In this document: positions 1-8,900 of the stretch, in pieces
Numbering within the stretch: the first letter of the stretch is position 1
How the letters are laid out: the number at the start of each line of letters is the position of its first letter
From: Candidatus Woesearchaeota archaeon
GTDB taxonomy: Archaea > Nanobdellota > Nanobdellia > Woesearchaeales > UBA525
Reading direction: 5' to 3'
Length of the DNA: 23,389 bases
Assembly (NCBI GenBank): GCA_018221245.1
Contig: JAAOYH010000086.1
Span: 1-23,389, forward strand
Program-made: the position numbers and the translations under genes
The notes under the pieces: model-generated
Told to the model about the DNA's origin: nothing
The model's input: only the letters and a program-made list of their open reading frames with translations
Database searches by the model: none

Positions 1-648
1 TCGATAATTCTCTGCCCAATCTGTCAGACTTTCAGGAGTCTCATCAACCAATGTCATCTGAATATGACTCAGGCCGGCAACCATTGACTTATAAAAATAC
101 GGACTATTCGTACCCTCCAGAATATCCTTGCTAGCTTTTATGGTGAGGAGCCCATATTCATTGATTATGCTATATTCTGGTTCCTCCATATTTTCTAGCA
201 TGTAGAAATAAGAAGAGAGATCCTTAAGTGAAGGAGCAATCCAGTATAGCTGAATATTTTCAATTCCAGGATCTAAATCAAAGTTATTGTGATTATGTAT
301 CATGTGTGGTCTCAAACCGGCCAGTATCAGTTTCTCCAGAACATCATCTTTTACATACACCTTGTCTCCTTCTCGTTTCTTACTAATATTAACCAGCAAC
401 TCTAATCCGGGAAGATATACAACCTGAAATTCATCTTGATTTGCCTCTTTTGATAAAAAAGAGACCAGCTCATATCTAGGCAATCTAAATGCTGCATTCT
501 CCTCTAAGAAATCTTGAGATATCTTATATTCCATTCCTGCAACAGTTTCAAATTCTGGTTGAACAAGATCTTCTAAAACACCAATATTTCTAGAACACAG
601 CGTGCATCCGATAAGAGCAAAAAGCGCCACAGGTAATGCTTTGTTCAT
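1..648 (-). CDS. Putative lipoprotein, 3' part off the left edge
   Basis: An open frame of 216 codons runs from an ATG at 648 off the left edge, so the C-terminus is missing. The N-terminus (MNKALPVALFALIGC) is a short hydrophobic signal ending in a lipobox-like LIGC, suggesting a lipid-anchored surface protein. The rest is soluble. A His-x-His pair (PHMIHNHNN, about residues 115-123) is followed about 20 residues later by PSLKD, which loosely recalls the HxH...SxxD arrangement of JAB/JAMM metalloproteases. The spacing is longer than usual and no clear upstream catalytic Glu is identified, so this is only a hint. A TATA box at 671-677 is centred 26 bases before the ATG, and no Shine-Dalgarno sequence is seen, so the transcript is probably leaderless. 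I do not recognise the family. Confidence 0.75.
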   Translation of the reverse strand, partial: MNKALPVALFALIGCTLCSRNIGVLEDLVQPEFETVAGMEYKISQDFLEENAAFRLPRYELVSFLSKEANQDEFQVVYLPGLELLVNISKKREGDKVYVKDDVLEKLILAGLRPHMIHNHNNFDLDPGIENIQLYWIAPSLKDLSSYFYMLENMEEPEYSIINEYGLLTIKASKDILEGTNSPYFYKSMVAGLSHIQMTLVDETPESLTDWAENYR

Positions 649-670
649 GGTGATGGAATCTCAGGCACAG

Positions 671-677
671 ATATAAG
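671..677 (-). promoter_or_regulatory. TATA box for the left-edge lipoprotein gene
   Basis: Read on the - strand, GCTTATATC lies centred about 26 bases before the ATG at 648. This is the archaeal box A position for a leaderless transcript. Confidence 0.5.
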
Positions 678-697
678 CATAACCAAAATATGTTTCT

Positions 698-715
698 CGA
701 GAAGAGTGGGTGCCG
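698..715. repeat. Remnant copy of the tRNA-His 3' end plus flank (att-like)
   Basis: These 18 bases match 1751-1774 in the same orientation at 17 positions if a 6-base gap (1759-1764) is allowed. The 1751-1774 copy spans the last bases of tRNA-His and its downstream flank. The two copies bracket the fic gene, as expected if a small element integrated at the tRNA 3' end. The match is short, so chance cannot be excluded. Confidence 0.35.
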
Positions 716-786
716 CACCATAAAGTTACGGTTAGGTCACGGTTTTTTAGTAGTTTTATGAAAAATATGACTACACAATAGAAATC

Positions 787-794
787 TTTATATA
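787..794 (+). promoter_or_regulatory. TATA box for fic
   Basis: TTTATATA lies 22 bases before the ATG at 816, with its centre about 26 bases away. This predicts a transcript starting at or next to the start codon. Confidence 0.6.
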
Positions 795-815
795 GAATGT
801 AGACATACAACAAGT

Positions 816-1712
816 ATGCCTAGCACAGACATTATCAGACGTGGGGACACAAAATACTACTATCGAAGTAAAAGTGTTCGAGAAGGGAAAAAAGTCAAAA
901 AAGTACGAAAATACCTCGGGAAAAATCTTTCATCGAAAGAGCTCCAAAAAAAAGAACAAGAAGCAGATTTCATTCTTAACACATCACTCAATTCACTCTT
1001 AACGAGAAAACAAAGAGAAGAACTTGAGAAAATCTCAAAAATTGACAAGAAACTCTTTTCTCAACCAGGATTCTATGAATCCTTCATCTCGGAATTCACC
1101 TACCACAGCGACGCAATAGAAGGTAATTCATTCACTCTCAAGGAAACTGCGATGCTTTTGTTTGAAAATATTGTGCCAAAGGGAAAACATCCGAGGGAAA
1201 TTTATGAAATTATCAATCACAAAAAAGCGATTGACTACATCCTCAAGTACGAAGGAAAACTCACAAAAACATTCATCTGCAAATTACAAGCAATCGTTAC
1301 CGAGAATACGTTACTAGAAGATTTTGAAGAGCAACGAGGAAAGTATCGCACGGTGCAAGTATTCATTCGAGGAGCAAATTTCGTTCCACCAAAAAAAGAA
1401 GAAGTACCAACAGAGATGCGAAAACTCATTTCTTGGTACAATCGAAACAAGAACATACATCCCTCAATATCCGCAGCATATTTCCATGCAGGGTTCGAGT
1501 CAATTCACCCATTCGTAGATGGAAATGGCCGTGTTGGAAGATTACTCATCAACTGGATGCTCCATCAGAACAACTTTCCAATGATCACCATCCAAGTGCG
1601 AGAACGGTTGAAATATTATGAATCGTTAGAGAAAGCAAGAAAAGGCAATCTGAAAATATTATTGAACATAATCATTGCACGAATAGAAAAAATGGCAAAG
1701 AAACTACAATAA
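816..1712 (+). CDS. Fic family protein AMP-transferase (class II-like)
   Basis: Fic-domain enzymes transfer a nucleotide monophosphate, usually AMP, to hydroxyl groups on target proteins. The catalytic motif is complete (HPFVDGNGRVGR, residues 231-242), with catalytic His231 and both arginines. Upstream, SDAIEGN (98-104) fits the (S/T)xxxE(G/N) inhibitory-helix consensus, so the enzyme carries its own N-terminal brake and should be self-inhibited through Glu102. The basic N-terminus (residues 1-37, many Lys and Arg) resembles that of other archaeal Fic proteins. Length 298 residues is normal. It stands alone, with no antitoxin-like partner next to it, consistent with built-in inhibition. A TATA box at 787-794 makes the ATG at 816 a leaderless start. 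Its position beside tRNA-His, bracketed by a tRNA-end repeat, suggests horizontal arrival. The target is unknown. Confidence 0.95.
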   Translation: MPSTDIIRRGDTKYYYRSKSVREGKKVKKVRKYLGKNLSSKELQKKEQEADFILNTSLNSLLTRKQREELEKISKIDKKLFSQPGFYESFISEFTYHSDAIEGNSFTLKETAMLLFENIVPKGKHPREIYEIINHKKAIDYILKYEGKLTKTFICKLQAIVTENTLLEDFEEQRGKYRTVQVFIRGANFVPPKKEEVPTEMRKLISWYNRNKNIHPSISAAYFHAGFESIHPFVDGNGRVGRLLINWMLHQNNFPMITIQVRERLKYYESLEKARKGNLKILLNIIIARIEKMAKKLQ

Positions 1713-1750
1713 AGGATCAAGAGTTCAATTCCCCAACAGAAGTCTCTCGT

Positions 1751-1774
1751 CGAGAAGAAAAAGAGTGGGTACCG
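1751..1774. repeat. tRNA-His 3' end plus flank, partner of the repeat at 698-715
   Basis: This segment includes the last bases of tRNA-His and 13 bases of T-rich downstream flank (read on the - strand). It pairs with the copy at 698-715 as a direct repeat around fic. Confidence 0.35.
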
Positions 1775-1835
1775 GGAATTGAACCCGGATCTGGGGAGCC
1801 ACAGTCCCCCGTCCTAACCATTAGACTATACCCAC
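1764..1835 (-). tRNA. tRNA-His (GTG anticodon)
   Basis: The - strand folds into a complete cloverleaf. It has a 7-pair acceptor stem (GTGGGTA with TACCCAC), a D arm, a 5-pair anticodon stem with loop CTGTGGC (anticodon GTG), a 4-base variable loop, and a T arm with loop TTCAATT. There is no intron and no encoded CCA. Position 73 is U and the base before G1 is A. The G-1:C73 pair that normally identifies tRNA-His is therefore not encoded here. A T-rich run follows the 3' end and could terminate transcription. Confidence 0.95.
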
Positions 1836-1865
1836 TATGGTTATCCTTGAGGACCTAAAGGTCGT

Positions 1866-2288
1866 TTATAAACGTTTTCGCCTTTCGACGAGAGTAACCA
1901 CCACCATCGTGACCACAAGAATAACTATTCCTGAAATGTAAGCTCCGAAAGTTAGTGAGTCGAAAGCACCGCAAACCATAATACTACTGACAAGAGGCCA
2001 GCCCATACAGAATCCAGTGGCCCATAATGACAAAACAACACCCACAACACCAATCCACACCCATGCGAGCCAAGGCTTCTTTGTATGGATGAGTCTCAAC
2101 CCCACGATTATAGGCACTGCCATGAACATGTAGAGCGTGAAGATAAACTTCGCAGAAGACATGACTGATAATAGAGTTATCGTGTTGTAGATAGAGTCAA
2201 GAAGCGCAAGAAGCGCGAATAGGAAACTAAACAACATCAAGAGATGTCCTGCCTGCTTAAGTCCTGGAAGCCATGGTTTCCAATTCAT
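1866..2288 (-). CDS. Four-helix membrane protein of unknown function
   Basis: The frame encodes about 140 residues with four hydrophobic segments, near residues 15-35, 40-60, 72-92 and 110-132, and a basic C-terminus (ERRKRL). This makes it an integral membrane protein. No catalytic motif is visible and I do not recognise the family. The longest reading frame begins with a TTG at 2297, but the ATG at 2288 (MNWKPWLPG) is preferred. A TATA box at 2311-2319 is centred about 27 bases before it, the leaderless spacing used across this window. It lies immediately downstream of the secreted beta-helix gene, whose stop codon abuts that TATA box, so it probably has its own promoter rather than being part of the surface operon. 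Confidence 0.75.
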   Translation of the reverse strand: MNWKPWLPGLKQAGHLLMLFSFLFALLALLDSIYNTITLLSVMSSAKFIFTLYMFMAVPIIVGLRLIHTKKPWLAWVWIGVVGVVLSLWATGFCMGWPLVSSIMVCGAFDSLTFGAYISGIVILVVTMVVVTLVERRKRL

Positions 2289-2310
2289 AACAAGCAAACA
2301 AAATTCTTAG

Positions 2311-2319
2311 TTTAAAAGC
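2311..2319 (-). promoter_or_regulatory. TATA box for the four-helix membrane protein gene
   Basis: An A/T-rich box (GCTTTTAAA on the - strand) sits directly after the stop codon of the upstream gene. Its centre is about 27 bases before the ATG at 2288. Confidence 0.45.
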
Positions 2320-2454
2320 TTAGCCGTTCTGCCAGAGCTGAATAACCTCAACAAGCTCACTAATAGACCTTTCACCAGATATCCACGAATTAATCACGAC
2401 GACAAGCTCAGAAATACCAACAGAACCACCACAATCAGAATCGGCCCAATGGCA
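2320..2454 (-). repeat. Dockerin-like module, copy 1
   Basis: This 135-base C-terminal segment encodes C-HWADSDC, an EF-hand-like loop and two short amphipathic helices ending LWQNG. By eye it is roughly 90% identical at DNA level to copy 2 at 3690-3824. Confidence 0.85.
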
Positions 2455-3705
2455 CTGCTGTGTAGCTCCATACTCGTCAGCACCTATATCGGGTTGGTTA
2501 TCTCTAGTTTGTGAATCTATATCTGTAGTAACACCAACATTGCTTCCTTGGTTAATAGCTTGAGTAGCAGTGGACTTGAGATGCAAATCACCTCCACCTA
2601 CAAACATAGACGAAGAAGCCTGGACATTTCCTGATTCTGTAAGAGTTGGCCCATCTCTCTGATAAACAGGATAAGGATAGAGCAGGTTGTTCTTCACGGT
2701 AGCCACCGATGCAGGAAACCTAACATCAATCCCAAGAGAGTAATCGTTATCAGTAAGGACTGTGTTATGATACACTTCTGCACCGTACGCTGATTCCAAA
2801 CCTATTCCAGTATCAAAGTATCCTCCTATATCACTGTATACAAAGTTATTTCTAATCACCCCATCAATATGCATCACTTCATTTGCTGAAAATCCAGAGC
2901 CATCAAGCGGGTTATCAGGATAGCTCCTGGGCGTTACACTACTAGACCCTGCGCCAAGGCCAAAGCCTATTCCTCTAGCACAGTTATTCACAATATTCCG
3001 TTCGACAATAGTATCTCTGGAGAGACTCCAGACGTGGATACCATGTTCTGCCAGGCCAGAACCATCATCGCAATAAATTCCCTCTATCAGGTTGTCCATT
3101 ATTTTCCAACCCTGCATGGCGTGTATGTCTATGCCTCCAGTGTAGCATCCGTTTTCGACATAACCTCTACCTGCAGGCGTCATTTCAAGATGTGAACATG
3201 CAATGATACCATAGTCTGCATAACCACTACCATCAGGATTCACCTTGATGAACTGTTCACGGCCATCAATAATGTGAAGATTGTACAAGATTGCTCTATC
3301 TCCCCCGCTCACCACATGAACGGGGTGGTAATACGCGTGCTGGAGGGTTAAATCAGCTATTGTAATATCTGGAACACTTATGAATATTATTTCCGCGGCT
3401 CCTGAAGAACTATATCCTGCGTCAATGATAACCGCTTCTCTGTTTCCAGAAGCGGATCTGAGAGTAACTCGCGGACTAGTAAATTCTAGTCTGTAACTTG
3501 AACCTAAATTATAAGTACCGTCTGCAAGGAGAATTGTAGTGTCAGAATTAGCACCCATGATAATATTTCTCAGCTGCCCTGCCTGACTCGGGTTCACGTT
3601 GATTATAGTATCTCCTGCAGGTATGGGGATATCTTCACAGCCTTGAGGGAGGGCCATAGCTAAGGGAACCATGAATATTACAAGGAAAATCAACCATTTT
3701 GCCAT
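2320..3705 (-). CDS. Secreted right-handed beta-helix protein with dockerin-like C-terminus
   Basis: The 461-residue product starts with a Sec signal peptide (MAKWLIFLVIFMVPLAMA). Residues about 35-400 show the irregular Asn-, Gly- and Val-rich repeats of a right-handed parallel beta-helix: ADGTYNL, VTLRSASGN, IVERNIVNN, IRNNFVYSD, VYHNTVLTDN. They close with PDIGADEY, a common end mark of secreted beta-helix proteins. This fold is typical of polysaccharide lyases and other carbohydrate-binding proteins, but I cannot assign a substrate or catalytic residues. Residues 418-461 are the dockerin-like module shared with two other proteins in the window. The ATG lies inside the last codons of the preceding gene (16-base overlap, another frame), so translation is probably coupled. 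It is the last gene of the surface operon. Confidence 0.9.
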   Translation of the reverse strand: MAKWLIFLVIFMVPLAMALPQGCEDIPIPAGDTIINVNPSQAGQLRNIIMGANSDTTILLADGTYNLGSSYRLEFTSPRVTLRSASGNREAVIIDAGYSSSGAAEIIFISVPDITIADLTLQHAYYHPVHVVSGGDRAILYNLHIIDGREQFIKVNPDGSGYADYGIIACSHLEMTPAGRGYVENGCYTGGIDIHAMQGWKIMDNLIEGIYCDDGSGLAEHGIHVWSLSRDTIVERNIVNNCARGIGFGLGAGSSSVTPRSYPDNPLDGSGFSANEVMHIDGVIRNNFVYSDIGGYFDTGIGLESAYGAEVYHNTVLTDNDYSLGIDVRFPASVATVKNNLLYPYPVYQRDGPTLTESGNVQASSSMFVGGGDLHLKSTATQAINQGSNVGVTTDIDSQTRDNQPDIGADEYGATQQCHWADSDCGGSVGISELVVVINSWISGERSISELVEVIQLWQNG

Positions 3706-3824
3706 AACTGAATCGCCTCAACAAGCTCACTAATAGACCTTTCACCAGACATCCACGAAGTGATCACAACAACAAGCTCAGAAATACCAACAGAACCACC
3801 ACAATCAGAGTCAGCCCAATGGCA
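3690..3824 (-). repeat. Dockerin-like module, copy 2
   Basis: Same length and reading frame as copy 1. The loop is DSDCGGSVGISE, with acidic residues at positions 1, 3 and 12 of an EF-hand loop. The second half keeps only the helix (SISELVEAIQLW) and lacks a metal loop. The start codon of the next gene is read out of frame from its TTATGG bases. Confidence 0.85.
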
Positions 3825-5951
3825 CGAAGAAGAACCACCAAACAAAACTAAAACTTCCTCGGGAGCAAGAGCTCTATCATAAACACGAACGTCATCAACA
3901 AGGCCTACCCAATCATCAGACAATCCACCGCCATTATTACCAGAACTGCCAACACTGAAAGCTGCCGAACCATCATAAAGATTACTAGCGGACAAAGTGC
4001 CAGAATCACGCAACACACCATCGACATAAACTAAAATATCAGAAGTCGCACTATCCCACGTCCCCACAATATGATGCCAACTTCCCGCAGGAGCATAAGT
4101 TGCAGCATCAAACTTAACTTCAGGAGTACTAACTCCATCAGCACTCACCTGCCATCGAATATCTCCATCTGAAGAATGATACCTGAAACGGAACTCACGA
4201 TTATCATCCCAATTGCTCTTCGCCACAATAAAATTGTAGCAATCACCATCACAACTAGTTCTGTACTGATCAGCATTAATCCAAGCGCTCACAGTCACTG
4301 CACTTAATCCTAATATGTCATTATCAGGCACAGTCATGCTATCTCCATCTCCTCCAAATCTGTATGCGCCACCAATAATGCCTGACTCCCAAGAACCCCC
4401 TGAAAGATATCCATCTAACCCATTTCCACTATAATCAGTAACAGCGCTACCAGTTCCCTCATCGAATGTCCAATAGCCTGCGAGTCCTGTGTTAACATCC
4501 ACAACCGCACAATTTGAATTACATGAGTTCGGAGCGACACAAACCTCTTCACCGGAACAATCAGAAGAACTAACACAAGTAACACTAGTCATATAACTAC
4601 CAGAACAGCAATAACCAGAAGAACGCTGCGCACCACCGCACAAACACTGCGAAGTGATCTCTCCCTCAGGGCAAATCTCCCAACCAGGCTCTAGCTGACA
4701 AGAAGAGCTGCAACCATCCCCATTATTTGTGTTGCCATCATCACAATCCTCACCACTCTCTAAGACACCATTACCACAAACAGGACAAGCACCACAATCA
4801 CCAGAGCAACTACTACAAGTCTCTAGACCATTACAGTAGCCATCACCACAAACTGCAGGCACTCCTTCTCCGACTGAGAAGATGTGAATCGCACTGTGTC
4901 CATATCCTCCTGCAGACATCTCTGCAACATAGAGCTTGCCGCTAACAGAGTCATATGCCATCCCCCCAATTTCACTGCTCTGAAGAATATAAGGTGCAAG
5001 GTCTAGATATGTATACGGAATTATCTCGAATGGCTCTATCTGACCGTTAATGCTTTTCACGACATCCTGCTCATCATAGAATAGAATGCGCGGAGATGAA
5101 TAAGAACAATCCCATCCCCCGGGAATATAGTTGCTGGATCCTCTAGTATCATGAGTTCCAGATATCAGTATAGTTTTTCCTTCTATCCAAGCTCCCCCAT
5201 ACCATACGTCACAAGCGGTCCAGTCAGGGAAAAGACATGTTGAGGCATCACCCAAACATTCTCCATAGTCCCAGTTGGGATCATCATATGCATTCCAAGG
5301 GTAGTGCCATATTGCAGTCGCGTCCACAGGGCTATAGGGATTAAATGCCACTAGCGATGGCCCTCGCGAGGCACCGTACCCCTCTCTTGTTGAGCCCGCT
5401 ACAAGTCTTTGACCGTCTAGATACTGATTGGCAAAGTTCTGTGGCACCTCAAACAAGTACATTCCGTAACGGTTCGAGTGAAAATTTTCATTGCTGTATG
5501 GACCAACGTGTTGCATGTTACCATTTAAAGGATTGTAGAACTTATCCTCATCTTCACCTGCTACATTGTACCAATGCCAGAGCATCCCAAAGAAATCATT
5601 ACCCAAGTGCGCTATACCTGAAAAATACTCTGCACCTCCAACACCTCCTGGTACGAACTCGAACTCTGGCGTGAGCGTCTGCGCAGAAGGTAAACTGTCC
5701 CAATTACCCGTTACAGGAGTAGGGATACCAATCTCCATAAGATTGGCATAGTAGTCATGGCCTGTGACCCATAACGAGCCTTGACCACCATCACCAGAAG
5801 CATCGAATGTCATACCTCTAGTGCCATAACCTTCGTCGTCATATTTGAACGCACCCTCATAAGTGAAATCTGAGGTTTGAAGTGGTGCCGAAAACACAAA
5901 AGGAACTAGCAAAATAACAATGAACATTACAAACAGGTTCTTAGACAACAT
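3690..5951 (-). CDS. Secreted multidomain protein: propeller-like domain, Cys-rich repeats, LamG-like domain, dockerin-like module
   Basis: The 753-residue product has a Sec signal peptide (residues 1-22). Residues about 25-360 form a domain, possibly a beta-propeller, clearly homologous to the 417-residue protein at 12030-13283 (shared landmarks: DFTYxGxF, LWV, GPxLxAF, the stretch around EPFEIIPY, IHxF). Residues 367-485 are Cys-rich, with a DUF4215-type (Myxococcus Cys-rich) unit, ESGEDCDDGNTNNGDGC. Residues 488-703 are a LamG/concanavalin-like jelly roll (GYWTFDEG, WHHIVGTWD, DDVRVYDRAL), a fold that usually binds glycans or proteins. Residues 710-753 are the dockerin-like module. The gene overlaps its upstream neighbour by 11 bases and its downstream neighbour by 16. 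It is probably exported and held at the surface; no enzyme motif is seen. Confidence 0.9.
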   Translation of the reverse strand: MLSKNLFVMFIVILLVPFVFSAPLQTSDFTYEGAFKYDDEGYGTRGMTFDASGDGGQGSLWVTGHDYYANLMEIGIPTPVTGNWDSLPSAQTLTPEFEFVPGGVGGAEYFSGIAHLGNDFFGMLWHWYNVAGEDEDKFYNPLNGNMQHVGPYSNENFHSNRYGMYLFEVPQNFANQYLDGQRLVAGSTREGYGASRGPSLVAFNPYSPVDATAIWHYPWNAYDDPNWDYGECLGDASTCLFPDWTACDVWYGGAWIEGKTILISGTHDTRGSSNYIPGGWDCSYSSPRILFYDEQDVVKSINGQIEPFEIIPYTYLDLAPYILQSSEIGGMAYDSVSGKLYVAEMSAGGYGHSAIHIFSVGEGVPAVCGDGYCNGLETCSSCSGDCGACPVCGNGVLESGEDCDDGNTNNGDGCSSSCQLEPGWEICPEGEITSQCLCGGAQRSSGYCCSGSYMTSVTCVSSSDCSGEEVCVAPNSCNSNCAVVDVNTGLAGYWTFDEGTGSAVTDYSGNGLDGYLSGGSWESGIIGGAYRFGGDGDSMTVPDNDILGLSAVTVSAWINADQYRTSCDGDCYNFIVAKSNWDDNREFRFRYHSSDGDIRWQVSADGVSTPEVKFDAATYAPAGSWHHIVGTWDSATSDILVYVDGVLRDSGTLSASNLYDGSAAFSVGSSGNNGGGLSDDWVGLVDDVRVYDRALAPEEVLVLFGGSSSCHWADSDCGGSVGISELVVVITSWMSGERSISELVEAIQLWQNG

Positions 5952-8900
5952 ACTTAGTGTCCTCCGCCAGCACTTTCTCGACGGTCTCCTTGTCCCATCC
6001 GCGCTGGAGGAGTGCTGTCTCTATCTTCTCGTTAGATACGCCTCTCTTTTTCTGCATGGAGATATACTTCTGTAATGATTCCATAGCTCGCGGTGTGTAG
6101 TGCGGCTTGCCTACCAAAGGTTTTCTGTGGATTAGTTCGTATCCCACAACTACAACAGCGATAAGCATGACAATAGCCCCTAAGATCCATAGTCCTGCCT
6201 TGACATTTAGTTTTGGTAGTGAGAACGTTGGCAGATTCTTCTTGACAGACTCTGGCTCAACATCAGATTCAGACTCAACCTCGGATGCCGGCTGGTCCAT
6301 TGGAGCAGTCACTAGCTCATCCAAAAGCGCTGTAATCTGCACAGGTTGCTCCTCTACAACTATAGTGGGCTCATCATAAGGTAATTCAGCCAAGCTTAGT
6401 CTGGCACTGTAGGAAGTCATCGAGACTAGAGATATCTTAATGTCATGAGCCCCGTCACCATCTAAGTCTAGGCTTTTTACCTCACCTATCGGGACAAATA
6501 TTTCTTGTGGCTCTGACTGGATTACGAAGACACCACCATTTTGCCTAAGTTCTCTTATAGTTACACTGTGTTCTAGCCCATCGAAATTTGTGTAGAAATG
6601 AAGTTTCCCATTTCTATGAAGTGTGAAGTCGACAAACTTTGCGGAAAGGGTGTTTCTGTTCGAGCCTCTTGTACTTCTACCTGAGCCGCCGCCTCCGCCA
6701 CCACCGCCACTACTTCCTCCACCACTGCTTGTGGTGATCTCAGTGCAGTCGTTGCCGCAAGAGTCCTGGTTGTTTGTGTTCCCGTCATCACACTCTTCGC
6801 CTCCTTCTACTATGCTATTTCCGCATACTGGAGGTAGTGGACAAGTTCCACAATCAGTCTCACATGAGGTGCATGTCTCTCCTAAGTCACAGGTTGTATC
6901 GCCGCAAGTTGGTCCAGCCGCTAGCACATCTACAGTGGTATCTCCCATCATAGAGGTTACCTCTGCCATTCCGCTAAACTGATAAGTTCCTGTGAACGAG
7001 TAAGTTCCATCAGGAGTTCCTTCTGGAACGTTTATCTCGTATGTGTAGGTTCTATCTTCTACAGTTCCAGCAGTTACCCCTTCAATTATTGCAATCTTCA
7101 TACTGCCATCTGCAGATGGCGACTGGTACAATTCGCCGTCCAAAGTTTCAATTGTCCATCCAGCTGGGGGGTGCTCCTCAAGAACCATGAAAGTCTCGTC
7201 AGTTACACCATGCACGTACAAAGTTACAGGTAGCAACTCTGCTGGCGCTATTGATGCTAGGCTTATCGACCTAGTTATTCCTAGTCCTTGTAGTTCTAGT
7301 GAGCATGTAGCCGAGCAACCATCTCCTGCAGCAGTGTTCCCATCGTCACACTGTTCTCCCGTGTCTAGGACATCATCTCCACAGTATGACATCATACAGT
7401 TGGTTCTACAGCTATCAGGCACTGAGTCGGTGTTTGAACTGCCGTCATCACACTCTTCGGGTTGCTGGATAAGTCCATCTCCACACACAGCAGCACCTCT
7501 CTCAACGCTGAGCTCCTGGCTCCTGACTGATTGTAAAGGATTATTCACTAGAGATGCGTCGAAGTACCATTCAGGGTTTCCTAGAGTACAGACTCCTCCG
7601 ATATCTCCATCACACTGGAACTCTGCAAACCAAGTGCTTGTCGCTTGGCCATTAGAGAACGTGCTTTCTACAGGATTAGTTACAGCAGGATCATCACCTG
7701 CTGCGTCCGCTTCGAATGCGTTGAATTCAACACGCTCGTTATCGCACAGTTGCCCGAAGACTACTAGAGATATCATGTCTCCTTCAATGGCTGAGGCCTG
7801 CCCCCACGCTGCGCTAGTTAAGGTACATTCTTCGGTGCATGAGCAATCCTGGCTACAAGAACCGCAACTCTCTGTTAAGTCGCAGAACCCGTCGCCACAT
7901 ACACTGCTGCATGTTCCGGAACCGTCACATACGCCCAAATCACACGTAGCGCCTACTGGTTCGCTTGGGTGTGTGCAGACTCCTGCAGCGTTGCAGATGT
8001 CATCTGTGCATTGATTATTATCTGATTCACAATTTGTGTTTATAGGCATCGGCTCGTGGATGCAGAAGCTTGTTGGGTTCCCGCCGTTGATGCATATGTC
8101 TATCGAGCAGATTGTTGCGTCCGCGCAGTCACTGTCAGTGATACACTCACCACAGTCTGCTGAACATGATTTGGCTGTCTCACCCTGGTCGCAGACATTG
8201 TTTCCACAGTAGGACTCTATCTGGCATGTGCTGGAGCAACCATCACCATTTGCAGTGTTACCGTCTTCGCACTCCTCTCCTAGGCCTTGCTGCAAGACAC
8301 CATCGCCACAGTATTCGTCCACGCATGATGATGAGCACCCGTCTTCTGAGTTCGTGTTGCCATCATCACATTCCTCTCCAGGATCTAGATTTCCATTACC
8401 ACATGCATAGTTCACGCAGCTGGACTCGTCATAGTAGCAACCTACACATGCTAGCTGTCCTGAATCGTAGCCTCTGCTTTGGCATGAAGCGCCTCTTAGG
8501 TCGGTGCCATCGCATGCTTCTGTGCCCTCTGCTATGTCGTTTCCGCATATCTGTGAAGGTTGAGAAATTTCAATAAGTGATTCTCCAGCTATCGGTTCTG
8601 TTGTGCCCATGCCACTGAACTCGAATTCTCCTGAGAATGAGTATTGGCCAGCTGTACCTGGAGGAACCCTAACCTCGTATACGTATATTCTATCCTGGAC
8701 TGTTCCTGCTGTAACTCCCTCAATAATTGCTATCTTGAGAGATCCATCACCCGATGAAGCATAGGGCTGACCATCAAGAGTCTCAACAACCCAACCTACA
8801 GGAGGATGCTCCTCAAGTAACATGAATGTTTCTGTCGATGTTCCTGTCACAGCCAGCTGAACCTGTAGAAGTTCTCCTGAAACTGCTGGAGACAGGAAGT

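Noticed and set aside
816..1712. fic as half of a toxin-antitoxin pair
   Set aside because: No small antitoxin gene lies next to it, and the inhibitory motif is within the same protein.
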